From NCBI GenBank assembly GCA_025937665.1, contig JAICQW010000025.1:1-15679 (forward strand): a stretch of 15,679 nucleotides of DNA. The letters are read 5' to 3'. The notes under the pieces were generated by a model that did not search any database, was not told the DNA's origin, and was given only the letters and a program-made list of their open reading frames with translations. This document shows positions 12,776 to 15,679 of the stretch, in pieces; positions within the stretch are counted from its first letter, which is position 1; the number at the start of each line of letters is the position of its first letter. The DNA comes from Nitrososphaeraceae archaeon (lineage in GTDB: Archaea > Thermoproteota > Nitrososphaeria > Nitrososphaerales > Nitrososphaeraceae). Both the position numbers and the translations under genes were made by a program.

Positions 12776-13477
12776 TTATCTAGACGTGTATTGGTCTGAA
12801 TCAATTAATAAAGAAAAATTCTTGATTTTTGATGATTGGATTTTATCATCCATAACAACTGTAAAACTTGATATAGAATGCGAAGTCATATTGCTAGGTT
12901 CAGCAATTGCACTTGATAGTCCAATCATTCTACTATTGTTGTCGAAAAAAGATGCTATTGCAAGCACATTTGTAGCTGTATCGTTTCCCATATTGGAAAT
13001 TCTTCCGCTGACATAATAATATCCGAATATGTCGGGTCTGGATTTCAAAGATGTTATTACCAAATTATCTGGTTTGTTGTCTCCAATCTCGCTGGTAAAA
13101 TTGAGAGTATAATTAAAGAATTGGTTAGTTTGATTTTTATCCAGAAATACTATCTCAAATGGAGATACTTCACCGATATTCAATGACCTTAGTGATGTTA
13201 TCCCGCTCGCGTTACCTATGTTATGTCCACCCTTGTCGTAAAAATTGGCATGAGCTGTGACTGTTTTCTGTGTTTCATTCGAGATATTCCTTATTTGACC
13301 AAATAAATGAATAAAACCACTTTGGTCAATAACCTTATTGTGTTCTAAAACGGTAAAGTTTTCTGAAGAGTACCCTGTACCGATTATCATTAGGAAAACT
13401 GTCGCGACAAATAGTAACACGCCCCTATGAATTGAAAGAATTGAAAAGTTGAAAATAGAGTTTCCAAAATATTTCAA
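12776..13477 (-). CDS. Secreted FxLYD-type double-domain protein
   Basis: The gene encodes 233 aa from TTG 13475-13477, with TATA-like CATTATACC about 25 bases upstream; the nearby ATG is out of frame. Residues about 18-40 (GVLLFVATVFLMIIGTGYS) are a signal peptide or anchor. Two similar beta-sandwich repeats follow. The first has GFIHLFGQIRNISNETQKTV...ANFYDKGGHNIG (about 53-90). The second has FGYYYVSGRISNMGNDTATN...ASFFDNNSRMIG (about 152-190). Both show the G-x-I/V-x-N-x-S/G...A-x-F-Y/F-D pattern of FxLYD domains, which occur in extracellular archaeal and bacterial proteins. It is rich in N-x-S/T sequons. Ligand unknown. Confidence 0.75.
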   Translation of the reverse strand: MKYFGNSIFNFSILSIHRGVLLFVATVFLMIIGTGYSSENFTVLEHNKVIDQSGFIHLFGQIRNISNETQKTVTAHANFYDKGGHNIGNASGITSLRSLNIGEVSPFEIVFLDKNQTNQFFNYTLNFTSEIGDNKPDNLVITSLKSRPDIFGYYYVSGRISNMGNDTATNVLAIASFFDNNSRMIGLSSAIAEPSNMTSHSISSFTVVMDDKIQSSKIKNFSLLIDSDQYTSR

Positions 13478-13551
13478 ATTAAAACATCCTGTGAATGTTG
13501 GTATAATGAGGAGATATAACTGTGTTCCAAAGCAAATATTTCCTTCATTCG

Positions 13552-14094
13552 TTAGCGATTTTTCAAAAGAAATGTTGCATATACCTGCTCGTATTGAAAC
13601 GCCAGTGAAAATTTATCATTAGATAGATCGTTCTCAGTTCTATTTCCACTAGAAAGATAATTCTTAAAGTGTTCATAGCTCGCCGCTTCTGAACTAATTG
13701 ATCTAATAAATGATTCTTTGATATTCTCTTGTGCAGTTGGCACATCTAGATAATTGGCCTCATTTTCAAGTTCCTTAAACTGTGGCAAGTATCTATCAGT
13801 TATCGAAATCATGGTCGAATTATCATTTTCCTTTGTAACCCATTTTCCTAGTTCTATTTGATATTTGGCTGTAAGCTCAGTAGATTTTGATACCAAGCCC
13901 CGTAGCGAATCGATAAAAACCTTAAGAGTAGTTTTATTTCCTGATTGTTCTGTTGTTTGAGGTACCAACAGACCAGTGGACTCAGCAGAAACTTGGATAC
14001 TATCACCAGTGGTGTCAAGGGAGACTACAAAGCATGATAGCATAACAATAGACGATATCATCATAATTTTGAAAGACGAGTAATCATTTTTCAT
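13552..14094 (-). CDS. Secreted helical protein of unknown function
   Basis: The gene encodes 180 aa from ATG 14092-14094. Residues about 9-26 (IMMISSIVMLSCFVVSL) form a signal peptide or lipoprotein-like leader; a Cys lies within the hydrophobic part but no clear lipobox follows. The mature part is mostly helical and charged (FIDSLRGLVSKSTELTAKYQIELGK, SFIRSISSEAASYEHFKNYL) with NKT, NST and NRT sequons. A TATA-like CTTTTATTTATTC (about 14118-14130, minus strand) lies about 28 bases upstream. Same strand as the FxLYD gene, 74 bases before it, with separate promoters. I recognise no family. Confidence 0.65.
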   Translation of the reverse strand: MKNDYSSFKIMMISSIVMLSCFVVSLDTTGDSIQVSAESTGLLVPQTTEQSGNKTTLKVFIDSLRGLVSKSTELTAKYQIELGKWVTKENDNSTMISITDRYLPQFKELENEANYLDVPTAQENIKESFIRSISSEAASYEHFKNYLSSGNRTENDLSNDKFSLAFQYEQVYATFLLKNR

Positions 14095-14198
14095 TCAAGT
14101 CTTCTTTCTCTATTGAATAAATAAAAGTTTATCAGGCATTGGCAGATTCGTAAAAATCATATCTACAAAGGATTAAATTCATTACTTTAACTGTAACT

Positions 14199-15608
14199 TT
14201 AACTCTTATTTTCATATTCAATTAATTCCTTTTTTTTCCATGAAGTGTAGCTGCTATGATCGGTTAATTCGACATTAAATAGTTCCAAAATCTTCATTCT
14301 TAACATATCTGCCTCTTGAAATTTCTTTTCTACTCTAAGATTATTTCTCTCCTTAATCATTTTTTCAATCTGTACTTTCGTATCATTGTCAACTTTTATT
14401 ATGCTGAGACCTATGATATCCATGATTGTATTCAGTATAGGTAACGCCTTGTTTGCCATTTGAATAGTTAATTTTTCAGAGGAACTCAGGTTATTTAGAT
14501 ACGAAACTAGTTTCATAAATGTTGTCAATGCTAAAGGTGTATTCAGGTTACTGTCCAATGCTAAAAAGAAATCAGCCAAAAAAGAATTGCACTTATCTCC
14601 AAATTCATCTAAATCTTCTGTGACATTCTTTGTTGTTATCAGTTCATTAATACAGTGTTCTATCTGTCTCCATTTTTGTAATGATTCTTGTAAAATTTCA
14701 TCATTATAATCCATGGGCTTTGAATATTGGGAAGAAATAAGGTACAGCCTAAGGACATTTGAACCCCATTTTTTTAGCGCCGTTTTAAGCAATATCATAT
14801 TTCGAAGCGATTTTGACATTTTTTCTGAATTGATTGTAATCATTCCAACATGCATCCATACCTTTGCTAATTTTTTATCTGTAAAAGTTTCAGACTGTGC
14901 TATCTCATTTTCATGATGAGGAAATATGAGATCAGTTCCACCACCATGTATCTCTATTTCATTTCCCAGAAATTTTGACACCATCACGGAACACTCAATA
15001 TGCCAGCCGGGCCTCCCTTTCCCCCAAGGACTTTCCCAATTTGGAACATCCGATGAGAATTTCCACAGCGCAAAGTCTAGGGGATCCTCCTTTAAGTTAT
15101 CTATTTCAATCCTAGTACCTTCTTCAAGTTCATCAACTCGTTTTTTTGATAGTTTACCATAGCCTGGAAATGATCGTACTCTAAAATAAATTCCATTGAG
15201 CGTCGTATAAGTATAATTTTTTTCGCTTAAAATTTCTATAGCCTCAATTATTTCATTTATGTGATCGGTTGCTTTCGGATAAAAATCTGCGTTGAGAACG
15301 TTTAGTTTAGAAAAGTCATCAAAATAACTCGTAATATACTTGGAAGATATTTCCTCTGCAGATTTTCCATCCGATTTAGCTCTATTAATTATTTTATCAT
15401 CAACATCAGTAAAATTTTGAACATATACTAATTCATTCCCTTTGTGATTCAAATATCGTCTCAGAACATCAAATATAACAATGGTTCTAGCATGTCCAAT
15501 ATGACAATCATCGTAAACCGTAATGCCGCAAACATATATCCTAATCTTATTATCTTCTGCAGTACCAATATCTTCAAAAGTATCAGAAAGTCTGTTGAAT
15601 ATTTTCAA
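14199..15608 (-). CDS. cysS: Cysteinyl-tRNA synthetase
   Basis: CysRS charges tRNA-Cys with cysteine using ATP. The 469-aa protein is full length for this class I enzyme. It shows YVCGITVYD (C27, zinc and Cys-binding ligand), HIGH (36-39), DFALWKFS, GRPGWHIECSVM (C206, zinc), GGGTDLIFPHHENEIAQSE (zinc His region) and KMSKS (263-267). The C-terminal part after about 300 is the helical DALR/anticodon-binding region. The start is TTG 15606-15608: an in-frame TAA lies seven codons upstream and no ATG is available. Possible TATA-like boxes lie at about 15611-15620 and 15640-15650; the second has normal spacing. Two apparent stops seen in other frames are irrelevant; this frame is intact. Confidence 0.96.
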   Translation of the reverse strand: MKIFNRLSDTFEDIGTAEDNKIRIYVCGITVYDDCHIGHARTIVIFDVLRRYLNHKGNELVYVQNFTDVDDKIINRAKSDGKSAEEISSKYITSYFDDFSKLNVLNADFYPKATDHINEIIEAIEILSEKNYTYTTLNGIYFRVRSFPGYGKLSKKRVDELEEGTRIEIDNLKEDPLDFALWKFSSDVPNWESPWGKGRPGWHIECSVMVSKFLGNEIEIHGGGTDLIFPHHENEIAQSETFTDKKLAKVWMHVGMITINSEKMSKSLRNMILLKTALKKWGSNVLRLYLISSQYSKPMDYNDEILQESLQKWRQIEHCINELITTKNVTEDLDEFGDKCNSFLADFFLALDSNLNTPLALTTFMKLVSYLNNLSSSEKLTIQMANKALPILNTIMDIIGLSIIKVDNDTKVQIEKMIKERNNLRVEKKFQEADMLRMKILELFNVELTDHSSYTSWKKKELIEYENKS

Positions 15609-15679
15609 ATTAGGTATAATAACCTGTTAATGGCAGTTGGCAATAATTGATTCAAACGTCTATGTAAATATCCTTACCT

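Noticed and set aside
1..15679. CRISPR arrays, rRNA or tRNA genes, transposase genes
   Set aside because: No regularly spaced repeats, no rRNA signature, no tRNA with T-loop consensus and no DDE or HUH transposase motif were seen.

Overview
The window reads as chromosome of an ammonia-oxidising archaeon of the Nitrososphaeria (Thaumarchaeota), most like a low-GC soil genus such as Nitrosocosmicus. The evidence is an archaeal class-1 release factor with NIKS, YxCxxxF and GGQ motifs, an archaeal HTH-CBS regulator, many very small zinc-ribbon proteins, secreted proteins with thaumarchaeal-style composition, and TATA-like boxes about 25-30 bases before start codons (leaderless promoters). Several genes start with TTG or GTG. 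The genus is an inference; no 16S or marker search was possible.

Left host block (1-4787): the 3' end of a VOC/glyoxalase-family gene, a secreted protein of unknown function, ilvD (branched-chain amino-acid synthesis), a 62-aa zinc-ribbon protein, a HIT-family hydrolase and prf1 (aRF1). All of these frames are intact.

Central block (about 4788-11681): a likely degraded integrated element of about 6.9 kb. A perfect 20-bp direct repeat occurs at 4788-4807 and 11662-11681. The right copy carries the TATA box of the HTH-CBS gene. Removing the interval restores a short divergent intergenic region between prf1 and the HTH-CBS gene, so the element probably integrated in that promoter. From right to left it holds a broken tyrosine recombinase next to the right repeat, a large-terminase remnant fused to it by a deletion, a frameshifted zinc-finger gene, a stand-alone response regulator, small proteins, a well-formed fluoride (crcB-motif) riboswitch in front of a CrcB/Fluc pseudogene with three frameshifts, and a two-gene operon led by a 50-aa AbrB-like protein under a strongly palindromic control region. 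Terminase plus integrase points to a head-tail provirus. The recombinase has lost its C-terminal catalytic part, so the element should be immobile.

Right host block (11682-15679): the HTH-CBS regulator, two hidden small genes (a 45-aa zinc ribbon and a 50-aa single-span membrane protein), a secreted FxLYD-type protein, a second secreted helical protein and cysS (cysteinyl-tRNA synthetase, TTG start). Decay is confined to the central block, which argues for genuine element decay rather than general sequencing error.
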